From assembly GCA_017302835.1 (NCBI GenBank), contig JAFLCC010000020.1, forward strand, positions 1 to 47,618: a DNA stretch of 47,618 nucleotides, written 5' to 3'. Both the position numbers and the translations under genes were made by a program. This document shows, piece after piece, positions 1-7,509 of the stretch. The DNA comes from Deltaproteobacteria bacterium (GTDB taxonomy: Bacteria > Bdellovibrionota > Bdellovibrionia > Bdellovibrionales > Bdellovibrionaceae). Under the pieces are notes generated by a model. The model had not been told where the DNA came from. It worked only from the letters and a program-made list of their open reading frames with translations, and did not search any database. Each line of letters opens with the position of its first letter. Within the stretch, counting starts at the first letter, position 1.

Positions 1-115
1 GTCCATTCCCTGACGCTCCTTGATTTAGTTTTTTTGCAACATCAATCAAATCAAAGACTCAGGGCTTGGGCAATTTCTTCTTTATGTATTACTTTTTACG
101 GCACCCCATGAAAAG
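1..115. other. Unassigned sequence at window edge next to truncated IS
   Basis: This stretch lies beyond the premature end of the istA fragment. On the minus strand it contains short readable pieces (for example VIHKEEIAQALSL and, in another frame, DVAKKLNQGASGNG) separated by stops and a frame change, so it may be the decayed edge of a further coding sequence. I cannot assign it to IstB or to any other family. The break in IS21 homology falls close to position 116. Confidence 0.3.
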
Positions 116-781
116 TTAGAGACCCGGGTTTACCTCTGGATCATATCTATGGGCCTTTGTGACCGCACTCTTTAAGTTATCTGGTGATACCACCTGCGGA
201 GTACCCGAAAAATATTTAAACATATTTACATGTGAACCTAGAAAATCAGAAGATTTTTGACTCCACGTAAACTCCGCAAAGGCATATCGGCTTTGACATA
301 AAACACCAACAAATAGTTCTGTTGTTTTTATTTCTCCACTCACTGGGTCTAAAATATCTATCCCATCACAATAATCAATTTCACAACGTTCTCCTGGCTT
401 GAAAACCCTTACCATTGTGACTCTTGAGAGATTTATATTTTTCTTTAACTGCTTCCAAAACCCAGAGTATAGAACTGGAACTTTACCACTTGCAAACAAC
501 TCTTCATGTATTACTTGAAGTGATACGCCTTTTAAGTATTCATTTTTAATATCTTCCCAATGAATTTGATGTACCCAAAAATTTTCTTCAGTTACAGGCT
601 TAGTAAAATTAGCTTTCTCTGAATTTATTTTTAAATTATCAGACTTAATCTCTTCTACATATTTATTAATGGTATTTCGGTGAATCCCAAGAGTCGTCGC
701 AATTCTGCGATTTGAAAAATTTAATTCTAACAATCTTTTTACTTCTAAAATTTCTCGCATGCTGAGTCCTTTTCCTGACAT
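116..781 (-). pseudogene. istA: Truncated IS21-family transposase IstA (N-terminal part)
   Basis: This is the N-terminal 221 residues of an IstA-type DDE transposase; full-length IstA is usually about 400-520 residues. Visible are an N-terminal helix-turn-helix (about residues 5-45, with NRRIATTLGIHRNTINKYV) and the start of the integrase core: the first acidic site in CEIDYCDG and the second in VSPDNLKSAV. The reading frame stops just after the conserved YDPEVNP segment, before the third catalytic Glu, so the enzyme should be inactive. The start is well supported by a GGAGG about 9 nt upstream (cctcc at 789-793 on the plus strand). No IstB ATPase helper is present in the window. Together with the repeats at 858-955 it marks one end of a decayed IS21 element. 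Confidence 0.85.
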
Positions 782-857
782 TATTCAACCTCCAAGTTTG
801 TTAATTAGTTAACTTCAACAAACTCTTTGGTTTCGGCAAAATGCGTTCAGCATGACG

Positions 858-955
858 TGGCACAACATCAAGGAAATTGACTGGCACAGTATCAAAGGAA
901 ATCAGGTGGCACACTATTCAGGAAATCGAGTGGCACAGTATCGAGGAAATTCGAC
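858..955. repeat. IS21-type multiple terminal repeats (four copies)
   Basis: Four imperfect direct repeats beginning TGGCACA start at 858, 882, 907 and 931 (period 24-25 bp), each followed by a variant of TATCAAGGAAAT. IS21-family elements characteristically carry several such repeats at their ends as transposase-binding sites. They lie directly upstream of the istA fragment and stop abruptly near 955, where unrelated coding sequence begins on the plus strand. I read 955 as the approximate outer boundary of the element. No target-site duplication can be tested because the other end is not recognisable here. Confidence 0.7.
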
Positions 956-1159
956 AGCTTAAATGCAGAATTCGTAAATAAGATATACAATCTAAATTTA
1001 AAAAATTTCGATTTATATAACAAGGTTCTTTCGCTATTTCTGCACATGGTGAACTACAGTAGTAGTTCCTTTGAGGATTTAGTAAAGTCGGAAGCCAAAG
1101 ATCTTCAAAATAAATTCGAAAAAAAATTAGAGGCTGCTTTAGCTCCATTTCTTAACTGA
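956..1159 (+). pseudogene. 3' remnant of a gene cut by the IS21 element
   Basis: Immediately outside the IS repeats, the plus strand reads open for about 67 codons and ends at TGA 1157-1159. The peptide begins SLNAEFVNKIYNLNLKNFDL and ends KKLEAALAPFLN; it is helical-looking and Lys/Glu-rich with a coherent coding feel, unlike intergenic DNA. There is no credible start codon or ribosome-binding site, and the frame runs back into the IS repeats. It is therefore best read as the C-terminus of a gene interrupted or deleted by the IS. The family is not recognised. Confidence 0.5.
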
Positions 1160-1184
1160 TTTTTTTAAGCAAGAAAACAAGAGT

Positions 1185-1706
1185 CTATTTCTTTACTGGC
1201 ACTGTTACGGTGACATTAACAATATCTTTTACTCCCATGGACATATACCTAATTCCGCTTATTTTAAAATCAGCCATGTTAAGATCAAATTGAGCTTCGA
1301 CTTCTTTATTATCGATGACTTTATAGGTGCCTTTAATTTCTTTTTCAATACCTCTAAATTTGAGTTTGCCTTCGCCCTTTCCTGCTTTTCCTTTTCCAAG
1401 GGTCAACGTGGCTTCTGGGTATTTATCAACTTCAAGATATTTCTTTTTCATATGATCATCTCTTAATCCCATATCTGTTGTTAAGGATTTCAAATCTACG
1501 GTTATTTTTTCTGCAGTGACTTCATTATTTTTAATGGTTACCGATCCCGTAACCGATTTTGTTTTAGCTTTAAAAGACCCAGCCGGAGAGATTTTACAAT
1601 TTACGGATACACCTGTTTCCGCGTTCACAGAAGTGATGGTTAAAAAACTTATTAAAACCATCGATTTTAAAAGTAGACGAAAATTTAAAATTTGCCCAGT
1701 GGTCAT
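1185..1706 (-). CDS. YceI-family periplasmic lipid-binding protein
   Basis: A 173-residue exported protein. An N-terminal signal peptide (about residues 1-29, ending VNA) is followed by a YceI-like lipocalin-fold domain. Typical family landmarks are the 'sets of beta strands plus KSLTTDMGLRDDHMKKKYLE' region, then YPEATLTL, a glycine-rich strand, FRGIEKEIKG, and a C-terminal VNVTVTVPVKK. YceI proteins are periplasmic binders of isoprenoid or amide lipids; the ligand here is unknown. The ATG is preceded by AGGAG at a good distance (ctcctt, 1715-1720), and a candidate promoter lies just upstream. The gene appears monocistronic and is flanked by the IS scar downstream. Confidence 0.85.
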   Translation of the reverse strand: MTTGQILNFRLLLKSMVLISFLTITSVNAETGVSVNCKISPAGSFKAKTKSVTGSVTIKNNEVTAEKITVDLKSLTTDMGLRDDHMKKKYLEVDKYPEATLTLGKGKAGKGEGKLKFRGIEKEIKGTYKVIDNKEVEAQFDLNMADFKISGIRYMSMGVKDIVNVTVTVPVKK

Positions 1707-1746
1707 ATGATTTTCTCCTTAAAAATAATGCTCGATTGATGCCCTT

Positions 1747-1774
1747 ATTGTATTTTTTTTGACAAACTAAACAA
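1747..1774 (-). promoter_or_regulatory. Candidate sigma70-type promoter of the YceI gene
   Basis: Reading the minus strand, TTGTTT (1774-1769) and TACAAT (1752-1747) are separated by 16 bp and lie 41 bp before the YceI start codon. The -10 matches the consensus at five of six positions. This is a pattern match only. Confidence 0.4.
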
Positions 1775-1862
1775 TAGTTTTTCGTTATAGTTTTTATTTT
1801 CTAGATCTTCAGAAGTGAGCTCATTAATCTTTAAAAAGAACTCTTATGTAACGCGAAAACGA

Positions 1863-2642
1863 TTAAAACATTCTTGGCAATAAAGCATCTGTAATTAAAC
1901 TGTCCACTCCCCAATTTAATAATTCCTGCGCTTTGTCTTTGGAATTAACGGTCCATGCGGAAATTTTAAAATCTTTATTTTTAAAAAAAGAAACCAGTTG
2001 TTGGTCTAGCATTAAAAAATTAAAATGAATCAGATGAGGATTAACAAGCGGCAATAACCACATTTTTTTAAGAAAAAAATGATTCCAATTTTCAGGCTCA
2101 TTCGTAACCAGCATCGCTCTTGGAATCATCGGCAATACTTTTTTTAATCGTGCGAGGGACCACGGATTAAAACTCGAAAAAAGAATTTGATCTTGAGTTT
2201 TCGTTTTATTAATTACTTCTAAAATTTTTTCTTCTATCAAGGCTGATTTAATTAATCGAGACTTAATCTCAATATTAAGAAAATCAGGTCGATTCTTAGT
2301 TGATAACACTTCCAATAAGGTGGGTAGACTTATCAATCTCTTAAGATCATTATAATTCAATTCGGATATCTGGACATTTATACCAAGCTCTCCGATTAAA
2401 TCAAAATCATGAAATAAAATGGGAATCCCGTCTTTGGTTAACTGGACATCAAATTCCGCCATCAAAAAACTTTGATTTTTAGCTTCCATTAAGGAAGCTA
2501 ATGAATTCTGCCTATTTGATTTTAGCCAGCAACCACGATGGGCTTGCAATTGTGGCATTTTCCACCCTGCCTTCCATTTGGGCGCAGAGGCTAATGAGGC
2601 AGGTAAGTATTTAATTTGATTTTGGATGAAATTGTGGTTCAT
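1863..2642 (-). CDS. Glycerophosphodiester phosphodiesterase family protein
   Basis: A GDPD-family TIM-barrel hydrolase that cleaves glycerophosphodiesters to glycerol-3-phosphate and an alcohol. Family landmarks are QAHRG near the N-terminus (catalytic His), EFDVQLTKDG (metal-binding Glu/Asp), ILFHDFDL (second catalytic His), LNIEIKS, LFSSFNPWSL, AWTVNS and the terminal VDSLITDAL. The usual HRG...PEN(T/S) box is here HRG...RQNS, with Gln in place of the metal-coordinating Glu, which may alter activity. I start at the ATG 2640-2642, preceded by AGGGA; an in-frame TTG seven codons upstream (2663) is possible. The gene overlaps the end of the AsmA-like gene, so the two are translationally coupled. 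No signal peptide is evident. Confidence 0.8.
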   Translation of the reverse strand: MNHNFIQNQIKYLPASLASAPKWKAGWKMPQLQAHRGCWLKSNRQNSLASLMEAKNQSFLMAEFDVQLTKDGIPILFHDFDLIGELGINVQISELNYNDLKRLISLPTLLEVLSTKNRPDFLNIEIKSRLIKSALIEEKILEVINKTKTQDQILFSSFNPWSLARLKKVLPMIPRAMLVTNEPENWNHFFLKKMWLLPLVNPHLIHFNFLMLDQQLVSFFKNKDFKISAWTVNSKDKAQELLNWGVDSLITDALLPRMF

Positions 2643-4533
2643 CTCTTGATCCCTGAATGACAAATTCCATTTTAGGAATCATCAAATTTCCAGTAAGTAC
2701 TCCCTGATGATTCCAACCACCCGAAGTCTTCCACTTATTTGCTGTTGTTAACTTCCATAAAGACTTGTCATAATCTGAAGTGTAATTCAAATTCACTTGG
2801 GAGTAATTTGGTAAAAGCGGTATTCCAAATTTAGAAAAATAACTAACTAATTTTTCTTCCACATCTAGCTTTGCGGCCTTTACCTGAATTTGAATTTCCT
2901 TATTCATTTCAGAATGAATGGTAGTTTCCAATTTACTTAAACTCAAATAATCATTCGCTATAGATTCGACATCAATTCGTGAGTTCATGCTCACTGTGTT
3001 TTTATTACCTGTGGCTTTAAAATATAATTTATCTATGACCAAAGGAGTGTCTTTATGAGTTAGCAGCTTTGAAGTTTTTGGAGATAAAGTGATCTTTTGC
3101 AATTCGGATGTTAAGATAAAATACTTATCTTTTTTTATAGAAAGATTTAAAAAACCAGGTATTTCATTTAGATGAAATATTCCTGTAGATCTAAAGTTAA
3201 TGCTTTCTTTACTATAATCTCCAGCAAAAGAAATTCTATTGATTTTTTCATTTTGCCTTAGCCCATTGCTTGAGAAGTTAAAAGCCAAACCTTCTAACTT
3301 ACCTTGATAAGTGATTTTATTATCATCAGCATATCTGATATTTCCATTAAGAATACCAAAGGAATAAATTTGATCTGGAGTTTTCAATAGCTTAGTAACT
3401 TCAAAAAAAGTATCCAAATTCAAATTATTAATTTGAATATCAAAAGGATCTGGTTGTCTTCTGATACCTCTGGGAAAAATGATTTCATCCGATGTGATGT
3501 CGCCAAACTTTCCATCAATTTTGACTCGTTTTAATTCCAATCGAGACGTTTCCCATTGTTCATTACTTCCTTCAGAATACCCAGAAAAAGAGACCCATCC
3601 TGATTTTACCAACATATCTTCTTTGATATTCAAAAAAGGAATTTCCATGATTTTTTGGATGGGTAAATTTTTAACTTCAGATTGAATTTGATATTTTTTT
3701 TCATCCAGTCTATTCAATAAACTGATAGAGAAATGTCCTTCCCTGACTCCACCTAATATATTCACTTTGATTAGTTTTTCCGGGAACTCGGAATATTCAA
3801 TGTTTAATACTGTCTTCACTTCAGAAGTCATTGATTTCAAAAAAACAGATAAATCAATTTGTGTTTTTAAGGTGATTATTTTAGGTTTGTCAGATTTATT
3901 TTCTATGATTAAATGACTTAGAGAAAAATCAGAAATGCTTTTATCCTTAAAACTAAGGTTAACTGTTTCCACTTTAACTCGACGGAGTTGTTGGTTTGTC
4001 TTTTTTGGAAGGACTGGAATTTTATCCACTAGGGAAATCTTGTTTTTGAAAGAGCTATTCTGGTTGAGCATCTCTGAATTTAAAGTCTTTTGATGACATT
4101 GAGGCTTTGAGTTGACAAAGGCTAGGTTTATTTTCTGAATCTGAAATTCAGAAAATGGGTTTTCAAATAAGATTAAATTAAAAAAAGATATAGGAATTTT
4201 TGCATTTTCTATTAGAGCCGAAGGCTTTCCATAGCATTCAGACTCTGAACTTAGCGTTAAATTATCTATCTCTAATCCTACAGAAGGAAGCCAACCTTCG
4301 CGTAGAAACACCTTTACTTGCCCAAAAGAGACTTTCCACTCATTTCCAATATTTTTTGTTGCCTCAGCAAACACTTCATTTAAAATTTTAGATTGAGTCA
4401 AAGACCGAACCGTTAAACCCAGGGCCACGGAAATAAACACTCCCAAAAATAAAATAAATGCACCTGGTTGATCTGTGACCAGATTTTTCTCTTTAATTAT
4501 TCTTTTTTTCCAAATATCCTTGGGGGTATTCAC
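2611..4533 (-). CDS. Large membrane-anchored AsmA/DUF-like protein
   Basis: A 640-residue protein with one N-terminal membrane anchor (about residues 27-48, GAFILFLGVFISVALGLTV) followed by a long, mostly beta-strand periplasmic region without cysteine pairs or catalytic motifs. Single-anchor topology, length and strand-rich sequence (for example GWLPSVGLEIDNLTL near residue 80) resemble the AsmA/TamB-like superfamily, whose members handle lipid transport or outer-membrane maintenance. I see no diagnostic motif, so the assignment is by architecture. Translation begins at GTG 4531-4533, only 11 bp after greA, and the 3' end overlaps the GDPD gene. A greA-asmA-GDPD operon is likely. Confidence 0.5.
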   Translation of the reverse strand: MNTPKDIWKKRIIKEKNLVTDQPGAFILFLGVFISVALGLTVRSLTQSKILNEVFAEATKNIGNEWKVSFGQVKVFLREGWLPSVGLEIDNLTLSSESECYGKPSALIENAKIPISFFNLILFENPFSEFQIQKINLAFVNSKPQCHQKTLNSEMLNQNSSFKNKISLVDKIPVLPKKTNQQLRRVKVETVNLSFKDKSISDFSLSHLIIENKSDKPKIITLKTQIDLSVFLKSMTSEVKTVLNIEYSEFPEKLIKVNILGGVREGHFSISLLNRLDEKKYQIQSEVKNLPIQKIMEIPFLNIKEDMLVKSGWVSFSGYSEGSNEQWETSRLELKRVKIDGKFGDITSDEIIFPRGIRRQPDPFDIQINNLNLDTFFEVTKLLKTPDQIYSFGILNGNIRYADDNKITYQGKLEGLAFNFSSNGLRQNEKINRISFAGDYSKESINFRSTGIFHLNEIPGFLNLSIKKDKYFILTSELQKITLSPKTSKLLTHKDTPLVIDKLYFKATGNKNTVSMNSRIDVESIANDYLSLSKLETTIHSEMNKEIQIQVKAAKLDVEEKLVSYFSKFGIPLLPNYSQVNLNYTSDYDKSLWKLTTANKWKTSGGWNHQGVLTGNLMIPKMEFVIQGSRDEPQFHPKSN

Positions 4534-4544
4534 CGTGAATTTAA

Positions 4545-5042
4545 TTAGGTCTCAAATTTAAAGCTTTGAATTTCATACTCTTTATCACCTTTTGGAGACT
4601 GAACGATTGCAGAATCTCCTTTTTTCTTTCCAATTAAGGCCCGAGCTAGGGGGGAAAGAATTGAAATTTTGCCAAGCTTAACGTTGGCTTCATCTACTCC
4701 CACAATTTGATATTTAGATTCTTCGTCGGTATCCACATCTTTAATATGAACCGTCGCTCCAAATACAATTTTATCTGATTTGATCGACTTGATATCGACA
4801 ACCTCAGCCAGAGCAATTTTAGTTTGAATATCTGCAATTCGACCTTCGATAAGGGCCTGTCGTTCTTTAGCAGCATCATACTCCGCATTTTCGCTGATAT
4901 CCCCATGGGATCTGGCTTCTTCAATAGATTTAATCACGGAGGGTCTTTCCTCATGCATTAATTTTTTTAATTCTTGTTCAAGCATGGCTTTGCCTAAAAT
5001 GGTCATTGGCATTTTTTCAGATTTGATTTTAAGGTCAGTCAT
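4545..5042 (-). CDS. greA: Transcription elongation factor GreA
   Basis: GreA rescues backtracked RNA polymerase by stimulating transcript cleavage through the secondary channel. The 165-residue protein shows the N-terminal coiled coil with the acidic tip segment ARSHGDISENAEYDAAKERQ (residues about 43-62, including the D/E pair needed for cleavage) and the C-terminal FKBP-like domain with VGVDEANVKLGKISILSPLA and ALIGKKKGD. The start ATG 5040-5042 sits 9 nt after GGAGG; an upstream TTG overlaps that ribosome-binding site and is rejected. It is first in an apparent operon with the AsmA-like and GDPD genes and is divergent from the nrnA-like gene. Confidence 0.96.
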   Translation of the reverse strand: MTDLKIKSEKMPMTILGKAMLEQELKKLMHEERPSVIKSIEEARSHGDISENAEYDAAKERQALIEGRIADIQTKIALAEVVDIKSIKSDKIVFGATVHIKDVDTDEESKYQIVGVDEANVKLGKISILSPLARALIGKKKGDSAIVQSPKGDKEYEIQSFKFET

Positions 5043-5167
5043 AATGCTTGCCTCCAAAGTTTAAATTCAAGGCGTTATTTCTATCTGAATAAAATTTATT
5101 TTTCAATACAAAGGATTAGATTATCAAATCGCAATGCGTTATGGCGATCTTTGTGTGAAGAAAAAAT

Positions 5168-6202
5168 ATGTTTATCCCGAAATATAATTACAATGGATAT
5201 GTTACTTTGTTGAAAGGATCGAGATTGAAAAATGTTCTGGAGAGCTTGCGGAAGGCAAACAGCATCCTGTTAACGACTCATAGAGACCCTGATGGAGATG
5301 GTCTTGGTTCTGAGATGGCGCTTTATCATGCTTTAAAAAAAATTAACAAAGACGTTTCTATTTGCCACGTGGACCCTTTGCCAAAGAAGTATGATGGTTT
5401 AATAGATAGGAATCTCGTTTCCATCTACACTCCTGATAATAAACTTCAAACATTTGATCTTGCCTTAGTATTTGATACCAATGATGAAAGACTCACGGAA
5501 CCCTTATTTTCAGCTCTCACCAAAAAATCGACTGAAGTTATCTTTATTGACCACCACCCCCTGCTTAAAAAAGGACCTGTTCCTCAAAAATTTTATATTG
5601 ATCAAAAAGCTGCCAGCACAGGAGAAGTTACCTATGCTCTTATCAAAGAATTAAAAGTTCCTATGGACGCTCAAATTGCCAAATATCTCTATACAAGCAT
5701 CGTTTTTGACACTCAGCTTTTTAGATATATCCGATCTAGCCCGGCCTCTCACGAGATTGTCCTCATGCTCCTTCCATGGATTGAAAATCCTGAATTGATC
5801 CATCGAAAATTATTCGGCGGCCAAACCCCAGAAAAAATGGAATTGCTTTCTCGGGCCTTAGGACGAGTTAAATATTATGATCAAAACAGAATCGCCATTA
5901 TCCATTTGCTCCATGATGATTTAACCGAATTAGGTTTGACGATCGAAGAAACCAGAGACGTCGTGGATAAAATTATCGACATTGAATGTGTGGAAGTTGC
6001 CGTGTTATTTCGAGAAGATGTTAACCAAAAATTTAAAATCAGCTTCCGCAGCAAAAAAAATGTTGATGTCCTTGGGATTTCAGAAAAATTTGGAGGCGGT
6101 GGACACTATCACGCTTCCGGCGCCTCTATTCAGGGAACTTTTTCTGATTTAAATAAACAAGTCATTGATTTTTTATCTGATTTACTATCGAAAAATTTAT
6201 GA
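5168..6202 (+). CDS. DHH/DHHA1 phosphoesterase, NrnA-like oligoribonuclease/pAp phosphatase
   Basis: A 344-residue DHH-family phosphoesterase. Motifs in order: THRDPDGDGLGS (residues 37-48, metal ligands), VFDTNDE (about 101-107), FIDHH (126-130, the DHH motif) and the C-terminal DHHA1 substrate loop GGGGHYHASGA (about 314-324). Length and domain order match NrnA, which degrades 2-5 nt RNA fragments and dephosphorylates pAp. The start ATG has only a weak purine stretch (gaag) before it. It overlaps the downstream ferredoxin-like gene by four bases (ATGA), so translation is probably coupled. Exact substrate preference cannot be read from sequence. Confidence 0.88.
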   Translation: MFIPKYNYNGYVTLLKGSRLKNVLESLRKANSILLTTHRDPDGDGLGSEMALYHALKKINKDVSICHVDPLPKKYDGLIDRNLVSIYTPDNKLQTFDLALVFDTNDERLTEPLFSALTKKSTEVIFIDHHPLLKKGPVPQKFYIDQKAASTGEVTYALIKELKVPMDAQIAKYLYTSIVFDTQLFRYIRSSPASHEIVLMLLPWIENPELIHRKLFGGQTPEKMELLSRALGRVKYYDQNRIAIIHLLHDDLTELGLTIEETRDVVDKIIDIECVEVAVLFREDVNQKFKISFRSKKNVDVLGISEKFGGGGHYHASGASIQGTFSDLNKQVIDFLSDLLSKNL

Positions 6203-6444
6203 ATGATCCTAAACACAAAGAGAAATCCATTATCATATGTCGATGTAATGAAGTGGATGAAAAAACAATTCAAAAAGCCATTGAAAATGGCTGCAAAACC
6301 CTTAATGAAATATTTGATGCCACCTCTGCCGGTGTGGGACCCTGTGGAGGCTCTTGCCGTAAAATCATGGGCCCCATGTTGACCTATTATCTTGAGCATC
6401 AACAATTTCCTAAACGTGAAATTCACAAAAAACAAAAAAAATAA
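6199..6444 (+). CDS. BFD-like [2Fe-2S]-binding protein
   Basis: An 81-residue protein of the bacterioferritin-associated-ferredoxin type. It carries CRC (C14, C16) near the N-terminus and GPCGGSC (C49, C53) after a helix-turn-helix spacer containing KAIENGC. Classical BFD domains have CxC...CxxC; here the second pair is C-X3-C, still compatible with a cluster but unusual. Related domains occur in Bfd (iron release from bacterioferritin) and as modules of larger oxidoreductases. The start overlaps the stop of the phosphoesterase gene. The tail is Lys-rich. Partner and role are unknown. Confidence 0.75.
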   Translation: MNDPKHKEKSIIICRCNEVDEKTIQKAIENGCKTLNEIFDATSAGVGPCGGSCRKIMGPMLTYYLEHQQFPKREIHKKQKK

Positions 6445-6450
6445 AATTTA

Positions 6451-6490
6451 ACTGTGTCAACGTCCTGAAAACTATGCCAACGTCCTGAAG
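6451..6490. repeat. Two 20-bp direct repeats resembling an orphan IS21-type end
   Basis: The units 6451-6470 and 6471-6490 match at 17 of 20 positions (core CCAACGTCCTGAA). Read on the minus strand they give TGGCATAGTTTTCAGGACGT, with the same layout as the TGGCACAGTATC-AGGAAAT units at 858-955. No transposase is nearby, so this is probably a relic of a second, related IS21 element between the ferredoxin-like gene and gspC. Confidence 0.5.
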
Positions 6491-6554
6491 GTAATGTTTT
6501 TAAATTACTCTCTGTTTTAAAACTTGATATTATTTCTTAGGAGTTCAATTTAGA

Positions 6555-7481
6555 ATGTCGAATAAAAAAGAAAAAGCCATCAGATCTTATAAACCATGGT
6601 TATTTGAGTTGCTTTTATACTCGACATTGATTTTCTTGTGCTTTGCTATTGCTGATTTAACCATACTTTCTGTGCGCAGTTACTTTTTACCCAACGAGGT
6701 TGCCCAGATCCGTCCGCATCGTCCCCCACCCTCTCCGATTAAAAGTCGAGATTTTTTTAAACCAATTACCGAGAAAAATGTATTTTCTTCCTCTGGCGAT
6801 ATCCCTCCAGATTTTCTTCCTAAGGGCGTTGAAAAAAGAAAATCAGATTCCGAACCAGTTCCCTCAACATTACCTCTTAATTTAATTGGAACTCTGGTTC
6901 ATTCAAACCCCTCTAAGTCCATTGCTGCCATTGAATTTAAAACTAAAAATACCATTACCTCCTACTCCCTCGGCAAAGAAGTGGAGGGCCTAGCCAAAAT
7001 TGAAAAAATTGAAAGAGGTAAAGTTTTCATCAGAAATCTTTCAGCAGATCGCCTCGAGTTTATCGAAATGAAAGAATCTAACAAGGTCACCTTTGATACC
7101 AAACCTAAGAAAAGCACAACCCCTGAAAAAGCTCAAATTATTCAATCTGCAGGCGATAACAAATTTGAACTTAAACGTTCCGACTTAGAAGAAAAGCTCA
7201 AGGACATTCAAAGTATTCTGATGCAAGCCAGAGCCGTTCCCGCAAAGAGAGCCAGTAGTGGAGAAACCTATGGTTTTCGACTTCTCGAAATCCAGCCTGA
7301 CAGCATCTACACTCAGCTCGGCCTTCAAGTCATGGATGTGATCACGGGGGTTAATGGAACTCCCGTCACGACCCAACAGCAAGCTTTAGAAATGTATCAA
7401 ACGCTCAGAAATTCACCTCAAATAAAAATCACTGTAGAACGCGGTGGCAAAAACGAGGAACTATCTTACACTGTGAAATAA
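6555..7481 (+). CDS. gspC: Type II secretion system inner-membrane protein GspC
   Basis: GspC links the inner-membrane platform to the secretin. The 308-residue protein has a short cytoplasmic N-terminus, one membrane segment (about residues 15-40, LLLYSTLIFLCFAIADL), a Pro-rich linker, the homology-region strand pattern LNLIGTLVHSNPSKSIAAIE (about 107-126) and a C-terminal PDZ domain (about 235-308, GFRLLEIQPDSIYTQLGLQVMD). This domain order is diagnostic, and gspD and gspE follow directly. A possible SD (GGAG) lies about 12 nt before ATG 6555, a little long. It starts the T2SS operon. Confidence 0.9.
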   Translation: MSNKKEKAIRSYKPWLFELLLYSTLIFLCFAIADLTILSVRSYFLPNEVAQIRPHRPPPSPIKSRDFFKPITEKNVFSSSGDIPPDFLPKGVEKRKSDSEPVPSTLPLNLIGTLVHSNPSKSIAAIEFKTKNTITSYSLGKEVEGLAKIEKIERGKVFIRNLSADRLEFIEMKESNKVTFDTKPKKSTTPEKAQIIQSAGDNKFELKRSDLEEKLKDIQSILMQARAVPAKRASSGETYGFRLLEIQPDSIYTQLGLQVMDVITGVNGTPVTTQQQALEMYQTLRNSPQIKITVERGGKNEELSYTVK

Positions 7482-7509
7482 TCAAGTGTGAACCGATCAA
7501 GGAGGATCC

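Noticed and set aside
858-955. CRISPR-like look of the 24-25-bp repeats
   Set aside because: Units are imperfect and contiguous with no unique spacers, next to a transposase; IS21 terminal repeats explain them. No cas genes are present.
918-1148. Minus-strand frame across the IS boundary
   Set aside because: It crosses the IS repeats and the plus-strand remnant, has no SD, and reads as noise.
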